This document shows, in pieces, positions 14,789 through 22,305 of a stretch of 64,000 nt of DNA (its first letter is position 1; each line of letters opens with the position of its first letter). The stretch is taken from contig NZ_QUFI01000001.1 in assembly GCF_003478505.1 (NCBI RefSeq), positions 88,397 to 152,396 on the forward strand. Direction: 5' to 3'. The notes beneath the pieces are model-generated. The model made no database searches. It saw only the letters and a list, made by a program, of their open reading frames with translations, and was not told the origin of the DNA. The translations under genes were made by a program, and so were the position numbers. The stretch comes from Clostridium sp. AF27-2AA. GTDB taxonomy: Bacteria; Bacillota; Clostridia; Lachnospirales; Lachnospiraceae.

Positions 14789-16765
14789 TTATGGCAACCG
14801 CCCATAAGCATAAAAATGTTGCTGCCAATAAGGGGTATTGACGGACGCATAGGAAATCGGGTTGCCGCAATGTATCATCATGCCGTTACCAACATAAATT
14901 CCTACATGGCTTACCGCACTTCCGCTGTCATATGTCCCGGTAAAAAAGATAATATCCCCCGGCTTAGCTTCGCTTGGTGCGATTGGCGTTGTGTAGTTGA
15001 AAATACCTTGTGCGGTAGTTCGCCCCACATTTCCCACGCCGGACTGATTGATTACCCAGCACACAAAGCCGGAACAATCAAAGCTGGTACTCGGAGAGCT
15101 GCCGCCCCACACATAAGGGTAGCCTAAATATTTTTCTGCTTCCGCAATCATGGCGGCAAAGCGTTCATCAGATAGAGCGTCCGGCGGTATCTCATAATCG
15201 GTATACTGCCCGCCGCCCGGTGTCCCGGCATAGATATTTTCTCCGAACACGTCCGGCTTATTGCCTTTGGTTTCCATGTAAATATCAAACATTTCCTTTT
15301 GCTGTGAGGTAAGAAGCTCCCCGGCAAGGGTAGAGATGTTTTTGTTTGTTAGGGTCACATGGAGAATGCAATAGTCGTAGGGGACTTCCTCGGTGGTTGT
15401 TTCCCCGGTTTCCGGGTCGGTGGTGGTTTCCGTGCGGTAGCGTGTCTGTACTTCTTCCCGCAGGGTAAGGGTATATTGCTTTTCAAACAGGGCTTGTATT
15501 TCTGCCTGTGCTTCCGCTCTGGTGTAGTCATGCAGCTTTGCGGTCAGATAAGAAGCCGATTCAAAAGGGTTATGCCCGATTTCGTCTAAGTGGTATTGGT
15601 ATTCGTCATAGTCCGGGTAATCGGTTTCAATATTTTCGATTTTCTCCCGCAGCTCACTTTCCAATGCCTTATAGTCAGCTTCCACTTCCCGGATAGCTTC
15701 ATCTTCGGCGGTGTAGGACGTGCCAATAATGGAAGTCAAACCGCCCTCAAACATGGCAGAGCAGGAAGTCAGCCCCGCAGAGAGCAGGGCAAAGAGCAGC
15801 AAAAAAGCAAGGATAAGTAAAATCAGTTTCCACTGCTTCACAAAAAAATCTGTGGTATTCTTTGCACTATTAGCGGCTTCCTTTGCCGTCTTTTTGGCGG
15901 CTTTTGCTGTTTTTCCGGCTGCACCAGCGGTTTTCTGTTTTGCCCGTAAGTCCCTTGCATATTGCAGCTTGATTTTCTGTTTTTGGTAAAAGTGGGAGAG
16001 GGAGTTGTCTGCAATATCCGGGTGTTCTTTGAGGGTCTTTTGGTACAGGTAGTTTATATCTGCCTTTTGGCTTTTCGCTTGCGCTTTTTCAAGTTTCCGG
16101 TAGGGCTTTAGCTTATGGCTTCTGATACCCTCCCTTATTTTGCGTCTGGCTGTGCCTGCCGCCCGTTCTGCTAAAAGCTCCGTCTTATGTGCGCCCTCCA
16201 CGCCGGAGTTATCTTTTTCTACCTCGTGTACTTTGCCGTGTATGAAAGAGGTCACTTCCCGAATAGGTCGTTCTGCCGGATTGTGCTTGAACTTCCCGTT
16301 TGGCGGTTTGTCCCGTTCTTCAAAGTACAGGCGGGTCTTTGCCCGCCCGGTTGCTTCATCAAAGCGTCTGGCGGCTTTAATGCGTTTCTGTTTGGGGATA
16401 TTCGCCTTTGCCGTATCCAGCCTGTCCGCTGCCTTTTCTGATTTACGGATTGCCTTTTGCAAATCCGGGTCGGCACGTTCTTCCTCGGAAAAATGCAGAC
16501 GGGGATTTTCACGGTTAAGGGCTTTTTCAGCCTGCTTGTTTTCCTTTGTGGCTTTCTTTGCCTGTTTCCCGGCTTTCCGTTTCCCTGCGCTATAACTTGA
16601 TTTGTCAATGACTTTTTCTGCGGTAGATTTTTCGGTATAATCGGTTTCCGCTTCCCGGCTGCTGGTTCTTGTCTGCTCCCCGGTAGCCTTATTGGTTTCC
16701 ACAACACCGTCACGGGTCATTTTCTGCGTGATTTTGTCCTTTGCCTTAAACTGCTGCAAGCTCAC
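14789..16765 (-). CDS. CD1108-type NlpC/P60 cell-wall hydrolase
   Basis: 658 residues. A long, basic, Lys/Ala-rich cytoplasmic region (1-310) precedes one membrane helix (about 315-338, LILLILAFLLLFALLSAGLT), an extracellular linker and a C-terminal NlpC/P60 domain (about 535-658). Catalytic Cys is in FDCSGFVCWV and catalytic His in AVSHVGIYVGNG, with a third polar residue in MMIHCGNP. It should cut peptidoglycan to open a path for the conjugation channel. The start overlaps the Mom-like gene's stop by 4 bp. The gene is intact although its partner T4SS genes are deleted. Confidence 0.9.
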   Translation of the reverse strand: MSLQQFKAKDKITQKMTRDGVVETNKATGEQTRTSSREAETDYTEKSTAEKVIDKSSYSAGKRKAGKQAKKATKENKQAEKALNRENPRLHFSEEERADPDLQKAIRKSEKAADRLDTAKANIPKQKRIKAARRFDEATGRAKTRLYFEERDKPPNGKFKHNPAERPIREVTSFIHGKVHEVEKDNSGVEGAHKTELLAERAAGTARRKIREGIRSHKLKPYRKLEKAQAKSQKADINYLYQKTLKEHPDIADNSLSHFYQKQKIKLQYARDLRAKQKTAGAAGKTAKAAKKTAKEAANSAKNTTDFFVKQWKLILLILAFLLLFALLSAGLTSCSAMFEGGLTSIIGTSYTAEDEAIREVEADYKALESELREKIENIETDYPDYDEYQYHLDEIGHNPFESASYLTAKLHDYTRAEAQAEIQALFEKQYTLTLREEVQTRYRTETTTDPETGETTTEEVPYDYCILHVTLTNKNISTLAGELLTSQQKEMFDIYMETKGNKPDVFGENIYAGTPGGGQYTDYEIPPDALSDERFAAMIAEAEKYLGYPYVWGGSSPSTSFDCSGFVCWVINQSGVGNVGRTTAQGIFNYTTPIAPSEAKPGDIIFFTGTYDSGSAVSHVGIYVGNGMMIHCGNPISYASVNTPYWQQHFYAYGRLP

Positions 16766-17565
16766 ACCTCCTTGTCTGTCCCGTAGCTTTGCGGGTTATA
16801 TTGGCACACGTCCCGGTTAAAGGTGGGTTGTGCAATCTGGATATATTGTCTTTCGCCTGTCCGTCTGGCAAAAAATAAATCTTTTTCTTTGGGATAGTGC
16901 AAGCCTTGATACTGTGGGTAGCTGTCTAAGATTTTTCGTGCCTGTTTCTGTAACGGGTAGATATATCGGAACATTCTCCCGTTAATTTTTTCAATTCCTT
17001 TTGCGGCGCAAAATTCATGGGATAACCAGCATTTTTTTTGAACGCCCTCTAGGGCAGCGTTTTCTTTTAGGAGCTGTCCGGCACTCCGGGGGTGTATCTT
17101 TTCCCCGGTAGCCATACAGCGGTAAACGCTTGTAGTAAAGCACCCTAAGTAGCGGAAATTAGCAGCTTGGTATACATAGCCGCATTTTCCCATAATGCCG
17201 TCTGCAAGGGTATATAAAAATAAGCAGCCCGTATTCTCCCGTAGCCACTTTGCAAGTGTTGAGAGGGCAAGGCTGCCAAAATACCCGTTATGATTTTCAG
17301 AGGGTAGAAAACACATTTTCCCGATTTCCAGATAGGACGCAGTTACAAGGTCATGCTTTGGAAATATCTTTTTTATGGTCTGTAAGGGCTGTGTTCCCCA
17401 GCCTAACGTGACTACCCCTAAGAGCTGTTCGTCTGCATAAAAGCCCAAATAATACTTGATAAGGCGGGGCAGTACCTTTGAATAGTGGTAGCTCCGAATA
17501 AACGCAACCGCTTCCGTCTGCGGCAGCTCCCTTATCTCCAACAAAAGATGATTGTTACGCTCCAT
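16762..17565 (-). CDS. Mom-like DNA-modification GNAT-fold protein
   Basis: 267 residues. The first 170 resemble phage Mu Mom: RSYHYSKVLPRL, GFYADEQLLGVVTLGWG, EIGKMCFLPSENHNGYFGSLAL, and LYTLADGIMGKCGYVYQAANFRYLG. Mom converts adenine in DNA to a carbamoylmethylated form that blocks restriction enzymes. Such genes recur between virB4 and the NlpC/P60 gene in CTn elements. Here it still sits at that place, its ATG overlapping the residual VirB4 stop. Protection of transferred DNA is the natural reading, but enzyme activity is inferred from the family only. Confidence 0.7.
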   Translation of the reverse strand: MERNNHLLLEIRELPQTEAVAFIRSYHYSKVLPRLIKYYLGFYADEQLLGVVTLGWGTQPLQTIKKIFPKHDLVTASYLEIGKMCFLPSENHNGYFGSLALSTLAKWLRENTGCLFLYTLADGIMGKCGYVYQAANFRYLGCFTTSVYRCMATGEKIHPRSAGQLLKENAALEGVQKKCWLSHEFCAAKGIEKINGRMFRYIYPLQKQARKILDSYPQYQGLHYPKEKDLFFARRTGERQYIQIAQPTFNRDVCQYNPQSYGTDKEV

Positions 17566-17641
17566 TGGCAAGTTCCTCCGGGCGTGTTGTCATTATGTGG
17601 TACAGCTCCGTATCGGTAGGGAAGCGGTCAACAAAGGGAAC
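17555..17641 (-). pseudogene. VirB4 C-terminal tail remnant
   Basis: In this frame the minus strand encodes VPFVDRFPTDTELYHIMTTR and a few more residues before TAA, which is the recognisable C-terminus of CTn VirB4 ATPases. It is out of frame with the fusion ORF upstream. A deletion of roughly 80 codons and a frameshift at about 17641 separate it from the EIWKR motif. Confidence 0.75.
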
Positions 17642-18059
17642 GCTTCCAGATTTCCACGGAGTAGGCGGCTGTTTGTTCCTCCTTTAACAGCAAGTGAAAT
17701 TCATCACAATAAAACCATGTATTTGCGTGCAGCTCCCGGTTCTCGGTCACACGTCCCCAGACCTGATCCTGTATAATCAGCATACCCAGCTTTTTAAGCT
17801 GCTTCCCCAGCTCCTTAATGTCAAAGCACACAAGGCGGTTATGTATGTCTATGTTGGTGCGGTGGTTGAACACGTTAAGGCTGCCATGCACATATAGTTC
17901 CAATGCGGCGGCTACCCTCTGGGCTTCCGCTTCCGGCTGTTCCTTTAAGGCGTTATATAAGTCCTCCAATCGGTATGCTTCGCCCACTTTCATAAACAGC
18001 CATACAAAGAACAGGTACGGCAGATTAAGGATAAGCAGCTTTTTTACATTTGGTTTCAT
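17628..18059 (-). pseudogene. VirD4 N-terminus fused to internal VirB4 fragment
   Basis: 143 codons. Residues 1-31 (MKPNVKKLLILNLPYLFFVW, then MKVGEAYRL) are the membrane N-terminus of the coupling protein VirD4/TraG. From residue 32 the sequence is the middle of the VirB4 ATPase: EAQRVAAALELYVHGSLNVF, LVCFDIKELGKQLKKLG and WFYCDEFHLLLKEEQTAAYS. A single deletion therefore removed nearly all of virD4, the maff2, virB6-like and prgI genes, and the first part of virB4. Translation stops after EIWKRSLC because of the second deletion. The start overlaps the PcfB stop by 4 bp, as for intact virD4. The product cannot work as either ATPase. Confidence 0.85.
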
Positions 18060-18532
18060 AGCTCACGCCCCCTGTCCTTGTTTTTTACTTTATCCCGGCT
18101 ATTGTTAAGCTCCTTTGCCTTTTCTTTAAAGGCAGCAAGGACTTTACGGATAGACGGCTTTTTTTGGCGGTTAAGCTGGGTAGCGGTAAACTCCCGAAAC
18201 GCTTCGGTCATAACGTCTATGTCCCGTCCCTTAAAGAAAACCAGATACCGGGGCGGGTTCTCGTCCTTGATTTTCTTTAAGCTGTAATCAAGCCCGTGCT
18301 TTCTGGCGATTGGCTCAAAGGCTTTGATGTTTTCGTCTGCGATTTCAATGTTTGATACGCCTGTATTCTGCTTTATAAGCTGCTTTAGGGTCTGTTTTCC
18401 CTGGTACTGCTTGGGTTGCTTATTTTTCTGGGCTTGCAGGAATTTTTTAAGAGCTGCCTGCAAAACGGAAGCGGTCAGTTTGGCGGTTTTTATGGATAGG
18501 GCAACGGTTTTTTCGTTGACTTGTTCCTGCAT
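18056..18532 (-). CDS. pcfB: PcfB family protein (DUF3801)
   Basis: 158 residues, basic and helical, with the DUF3801/PcfB pattern: QVNEKTVALSIKTAKLTASV at the N-terminus and FEPIARKHGLDYSLKKIKDE, then PRYLVFFKGRDIDVMTEAF in the middle. PcfB-like proteins act in the relaxosome and help dock DNA to the coupling protein. A good AAGGAGG site precedes the ATG. It was encoded just before virD4 in the ancestral element; now the deletion fusion follows it. Confidence 0.88.
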   Translation of the reverse strand: MQEQVNEKTVALSIKTAKLTASVLQAALKKFLQAQKNKQPKQYQGKQTLKQLIKQNTGVSNIEIADENIKAFEPIARKHGLDYSLKKIKDENPPRYLVFFKGRDIDVMTEAFREFTATQLNRQKKPSIRKVLAAFKEKAKELNNSRDKVKNKDRGREL

Positions 18533-18582
18533 GATTTTCCTCCTTTCGTGGGATTGGGTGATTTAGGTGGTGGTCGGGCATG

Positions 18583-18615
18583 AAAAAAGGGACATACCGT
18601 TTCTGCGGCTGTCCC
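18583..18615 (-). terminator. Attenuator-like terminator between DUF5348 and pcfB
   Basis: On the minus strand GGGACA...TGTCCC is followed by six T. It lies between the DUF5348 gene and pcfB and could reduce read-through into the transfer genes. Confidence 0.65.
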
Positions 18616-18619
18616 TGTA

Positions 18620-18874
18620 TTATCTCTTTGCATTTCTCCGTACCCGTAAGCCCTCTAAATTGTCGGTGTCGATACCCACCAGATACCAGTTCCGGCACAT
18701 ATCCATTTCGATACGGGTAGGCTTCCAATGCTTCCCGTCAAAGACTTCAAAGCTCTGTCCGCAATGTAAGCCCCCGTAATACTCGTTTAAGCCGGAGCGT
18801 ATGTCATAGCGTCCGCTTTCCTTGTCATAAACCAGCGTTCCCGGTTTGATTGTCATGTGTTGTCCTCCTTTCAA
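18620..18874 (-). CDS. DUF5348 domain protein
   Basis: 84 residues (80 from the second Met, which follows GGAGGACAAC). The sequence KPGTLVYDKESGRYDIRSGL and CGQSFEVFDGKHWKPTRIEM fits DUF5348, a small beta-rich protein of CTn elements of unknown function. It overlaps the upstream gene's stop by 4 bp. Confidence 0.8.
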   Translation of the reverse strand: MKGGQHMTIKPGTLVYDKESGRYDIRSGLNEYYGGLHCGQSFEVFDGKHWKPTRIEMDMCRNWYLVGIDTDNLEGLRVRRNAKR

Positions 18875-19737
18875 GCACCGCCGTACATATCGTGGTTGAC
18901 TAGGGCGGTGTAATAGCTGTCAATGGTGTTTGGTGCGTTGAACAGTACCGCAAGCAGATACTTTTTGATATTGCGTATCTTGGTGGTGTTCTGGTGCATA
19001 CAGTCCAGCACAAAACGGATATGACTGCTGTTTAGCTTCATAAATTTGCTTTTTACCAGCTCTGCCGGATAATCGTCTCCGGCAATCCGTATCATCTTGC
19101 GGCGGGTACAGACGGTTTCCAGCATAAGGGAAACAATCTCGTCCAGCATACCTTTGTCAACGGACTTGTCCTGTATCAGATAGGGGTATTCGATATTGTC
19201 TTTAATGACTTCCTCATAAGCCCTTACTGCGTCCATGTTGGTATATCCGTTTCCTTTCCGTTCCGGCGGTGCAGCCGCTTCTTTCTGGAAAGGAATGGAA
19301 TAGGTACTTGATACATCTGTATTTAATAAATCTTTGGTTGATCTATCTTTATTTAATTGCGTTGGATTTTCCGATACCGGGATTTCCGTTGTCGGGTTAT
19401 CCGATATTGGATTTTCCGATACCGGGATTTTGGGCTTCGGCGGCTGGGGAAATTCATATATTGTGTATTCAATAGCAGTCATTTTCCCTTTTTCATCTCG
19501 TCCCTGTCTGCGGGTAATGTACCCGGCTTTTTCCAGCTCCCATACAGCGGTGCGGATAGCGTCAACATTTTCCCGGCAGATACAGGACAGCCCTTTTAAG
19601 GTGTAGTCCCAATTTTCGGGAAGTGAGAGCATAAGAGAAAGAAGTCCCTTTGCCTTTAGGGTTAAATCTGGGTTGCGTAGGTGGTGGTTCGACATAACGG
19701 TGTAGCTACTTGTCTTTTCCACTCGGAATACAGGCAT
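18871..19737 (-). CDS. RepA-like replication initiator with HTH and DUF6017
   Basis: 288 residues. Residues 8-90 are a winged-helix RepA_N/DnaD-like domain (HHLRNPDLTLKAKGLLSLML, then GLSCICRENVDAIRTAVWELE). Residues about 98-125 are a linker built from repeats of the type PVSENP. The C-terminal half (about 165-288) resembles DUF6017. Proteins of this form open the transfer region of Tn1549-like elements and are taken as replication initiators or regulators. The linker repeats come from an imperfect DNA repeat (TTTTCCGATACCGGGATTT at two places near 19370 and 19410), a site prone to slippage. Confidence 0.75.
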   Translation of the reverse strand: MPVFRVEKTSSYTVMSNHHLRNPDLTLKAKGLLSLMLSLPENWDYTLKGLSCICRENVDAIRTAVWELEKAGYITRRQGRDEKGKMTAIEYTIYEFPQPPKPKIPVSENPISDNPTTEIPVSENPTQLNKDRSTKDLLNTDVSSTYSIPFQKEAAAPPERKGNGYTNMDAVRAYEEVIKDNIEYPYLIQDKSVDKGMLDEIVSLMLETVCTRRKMIRIAGDDYPAELVKSKFMKLNSSHIRFVLDCMHQNTTKIRNIKKYLLAVLFNAPNTIDSYYTALVNHDMYGGA

Positions 19738-19767
19738 GGTGTATCAGCTCCTTTCTGGTTTTGGGGT

Positions 19768-19798
19768 AAAAAAATAGACGCTCATTGCTGAACGTCTA
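19768..19798 (-). terminator. Terminator of the minus-strand orphan gene
   Basis: On the minus strand TAGACG and CGTCTA pair around 12 bases and run into seven T. It ends the gene whose stop is at 19811. Confidence 0.8.
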
Positions 19799-19810
19799 CT
19801 TGGATTGAAA

Positions 19811-20701
19811 TTATAAAATTGTGGCTTTGTCAATGTTATTTAAAATTTCTGATTGTAGTAAAGATAACGTTTCAAATATCTTTGTATATTCTGCTTGATA
19901 ATCTTTGGTTTTAATAGCTTGGTTTAGTATGTTAGCAAATTTGCCGATATTCTCATATTCAAAGTCAAGAACATCTAAACCTAATTGTTGTTCGGGGGCT
20001 AAACCAAATTCCTCTCTTTGTTTGCACCCCTCTTTTATTTGATACCATACATCAAAATAAAAATCATCAGAGGAATAGGACATATCGGTTGAAAAGGTGT
20101 TTGAAAGGTCGTAATCGCCTCTGATAAAGTCAACATTTACTACTTGTCCATGCCAAACGATACCGTTGTGTGTTAATAGAGCAGTTTTTATTTCCTGCGG
20201 CAAAGTCTTTTTGATAGTTATTGCACAATCGGTACAGTTGTTGTTGATATAGACTGAAAAATTGTGAAGCATAGAATAGTAATGTTTGCGGAAATCTTTT
20301 ATGAGAGATTGAACATCATTATCTACTGCATTTTCAAAATCCTGTATGTTCTTTTCTAATAAGCTCAATATGTTTCTGGTTCTTTCATAAAAGAAAACTC
20401 TTTTATCTGCTTGAAGATATTTTAATAATTCAGCAGTTTGTAGTTCGCAACTATTTTCTCCTTGAAAGCTAACGTAACAGTTTTCATCTTTTGTTAATGC
20501 TGCAATTTTCTTTTGCAAATTTGAGATTGCCATAGAGCAAGGTATCCAATATTCATCTCTTGCTTTAGTTTGTGCATTAACCTTTATCTCATTTTTTTTG
20601 CTAAGTACCGTAACATAGTATGTTATGAAAGCACCTAGAAGTGTGGATAGTAGCGGTAATATCTTGTCGATAAGTGTAAAAAACGGAATTTCGATTCTCA
20701 C
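19811..20701 (-). CDS. Orphan membrane-anchored protein (cargo)
   Basis: 296 residues with one N-terminal membrane segment (about 8-31, LIDKILPLLSTLLGAFITYYV) and a long helical, acidic cytoplasmic or surface domain. I recognise no family. The GTG start has only a weak Shine-Dalgarno, and the IS605-like end begins 36 bp upstream, so the true 5' end may have been altered. AT-rich base use and its own terminator mark it as cargo. The build (short anchor plus large soluble domain) recurs in toxin, Abi and exclusion proteins, but this is not evidence of such a role. Confidence 0.55.
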   Translation of the reverse strand: MRIEIPFFTLIDKILPLLSTLLGAFITYYVTVLSKKNEIKVNAQTKARDEYWIPCSMAISNLQKKIAALTKDENCYVSFQGENSCELQTAELLKYLQADKRVFFYERTRNILSLLEKNIQDFENAVDNDVQSLIKDFRKHYYSMLHNFSVYINNNCTDCAITIKKTLPQEIKTALLTHNGIVWHGQVVNVDFIRGDYDLSNTFSTDMSYSSDDFYFDVWYQIKEGCKQREEFGLAPEQQLGLDVLDFEYENIGKFANILNQAIKTKDYQAEYTKIFETLSLLQSEILNNIDKATIL

Positions 20702-20736
20702 AAAGAGAGAGGCTTAAACGCAGTAAGATACGGGCT

Positions 20737-20781
20737 AACCGAAATAAATGGTTGAAAATGCCATTCACGTAAAATTCGGTT
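20737..20781 (+). mobile_element. Left end of an IS200/IS605-type element (hairpin)
   Basis: AACCGAAAT and ATTCGGTT pair, with an inner AATGG/CCATT stem, about 30 bp before tnpB. Subterminal hairpins of this type mark IS200/IS605 ends. The string GGTTGAAA also occurs twice (20750 and 20794 area). The right end was not found. Confidence 0.45.
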
Positions 20782-20812
20782 TCCTCAATAAGTGGTTGAA
20801 AGGAGGCAACGT

Positions 20813-21680
20813 ATGATTCTTAATCGGGCCATCAGGATGCGGATCTATCCAGACGATGAGCAGCGCCATAAGATAGATGTGACACTCAGTCATTGCCGAT
20901 ACATCTACAACAAGATGCTTGAACGAAATACGGTGATCTACAATCGTCGCAAGGAACATCTTAATTACTATGCCATGCAGAATCTCCTTCCAGAAATGAA
21001 GAACTATCTTCCATGGCTTAAGGAAGCAGACTCAAAGGCATTACAGTATGCTTGCCGTCAGCTGAATGCAGCGTTTGATCGATTTTTTCATAAACAGGGT
21101 AGTTATCCAAGGTTTCACAGCAAGCGTGGAAAACAATCTTATACGACTACGCATGCAAGCGTCATATGTGTTGAACCGCATAGAGTAAAGCTTCCATGTC
21201 TCGGATGGGTCCGGACACCGGAAACGAGAATCCCGGATGGCAGTATCTGTTACGTCACGGTCAGTCTGGAAGCAGACAATCGATATTATGTAAGCATCAC
21301 GTATAAGAAAGAAGTGCCGGATATCACTCCTGTTGTACTGAAGCCGGAAAACGTCCTTGGACTTGATTATAAGTCCGATGGACTGTATACGGATTCAAAT
21401 GGGCATACGGAGGATATACCACATTTCTATCGGGAGGCGCAGCGCAAGCGAACAAAGCTGCAACGCAGGCTCTCGAAGAAGCAGGGTTCCCGTAAGGGTG
21501 AACGAAAGTCTAAGAACTTTATGAAACAGCTCCGCCTGGTAAACCGCCAGGAAAGCCACATTGCGAATCAGCGAAAGGACTGTATGCATAAGCTTAGTAC
21601 CGAGATAGCCAATCGGTATGATGCTGTATGTGTGGAAGACCTCGATATGCGCGCAATGTCCAATAAGGGCTTTGGCAAAG
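20813..21680 (+). pseudogene. tnpB: TnpB, truncated (IS605-type RNA-guided nuclease)
   Basis: TnpB-like from ATG 20813 (AGGAGG 4 bp before). The N-terminal region MILNRAIRMRIYPDDEQ and YACRQLNAAFDRFF, the first RuvC Asp (about residue 185) in GLDYKSDG and the RuvC Glu (about 275) in VCVEDLDM are present. Homology stops at MSNKGFGKG; the following zinc-finger CxxC pairs and the third catalytic Asp are gone, replaced by unrelated sequence read in the same frame to 21886. It should be inactive. No tnpA is nearby. Confidence 0.8.
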
Positions 21681-22172
21681 GCCATTGGAAAGGGAAAGAA
21701 GCTTGTACAGGATATTTCTGCAGTCTACAATGGAGAAGTAACGCTTCCGGAAACAGAAGGCTATATCTGGAAGTGCGAATATGCGGAGAAGATCCCGGAG
21801 TCACAGCAGACCGTTTACACAATGGCGGTAGATGTAAGCTACGAGCAGGCAAACGCAGTCGCCACAAAAACAAGCTTCTTAGATAAGCTTGCAGCGATGG
21901 CACTTGGCGTTATCACTGCTGTGTATACTGCACTCGCTACATCCTTTAAAGAGCATCCGGTCGCAACAAGTATTCCGTTTGTCGTATTTGCAGGACTCAT
22001 CGCCTTCCTTATCACAAGAAAGGTACGGAATCGCTGCATGTACGATAAAATGATAAAGTGCCCATATAAGAAGCACGGAACAGAAAATTGTAAAACCTGT
22101 CAATACTTTTATAAGAGAGGTGTAGCATCGGAAGATAAGAAGGGCTTCGAGAAATTTAAAGAAGAGAAATAA
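21680..22172 (+). pseudogene. 3' fragment of an unknown membrane protein
   Basis: In a frame different from TnpB, about 160 codons encode AVYNGEVTLPETEGYIWKCE, then two membrane segments (AAMALGVITAVYTALATSF and IPFVVFAGLIAFLIT) and a C-terminal Cys motif CPYKKHGTENCKTCQYF. The reading frame merges into tnpB DNA at its 5' end, so its own start is lost. No family is recognised. A terminator follows. Confidence 0.5.
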
Positions 22173-22181
22173 CGAAAAATG

Positions 22182-22215
22182 CCGGGTAAGATAATAATTC
22201 TTATCCGGTGTTTTT
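22182..22215 (+). terminator. Rho-independent terminator
   Basis: CCGGGTAAG and CTTATCCGG pair (one G-T) and are followed by GTGTTTTT. It separates the broken genes from the AAA-ATPase pair. Confidence 0.8.
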
Positions 22216-22305
22216 ATATATGTTTTTTCCGTCCTCTTTCTTTTTTACTAAAAATGTGAGACAATAAAAGAAAACAGAAGTTCTAAATAAAGGCGGGAGG
22301 CATTT

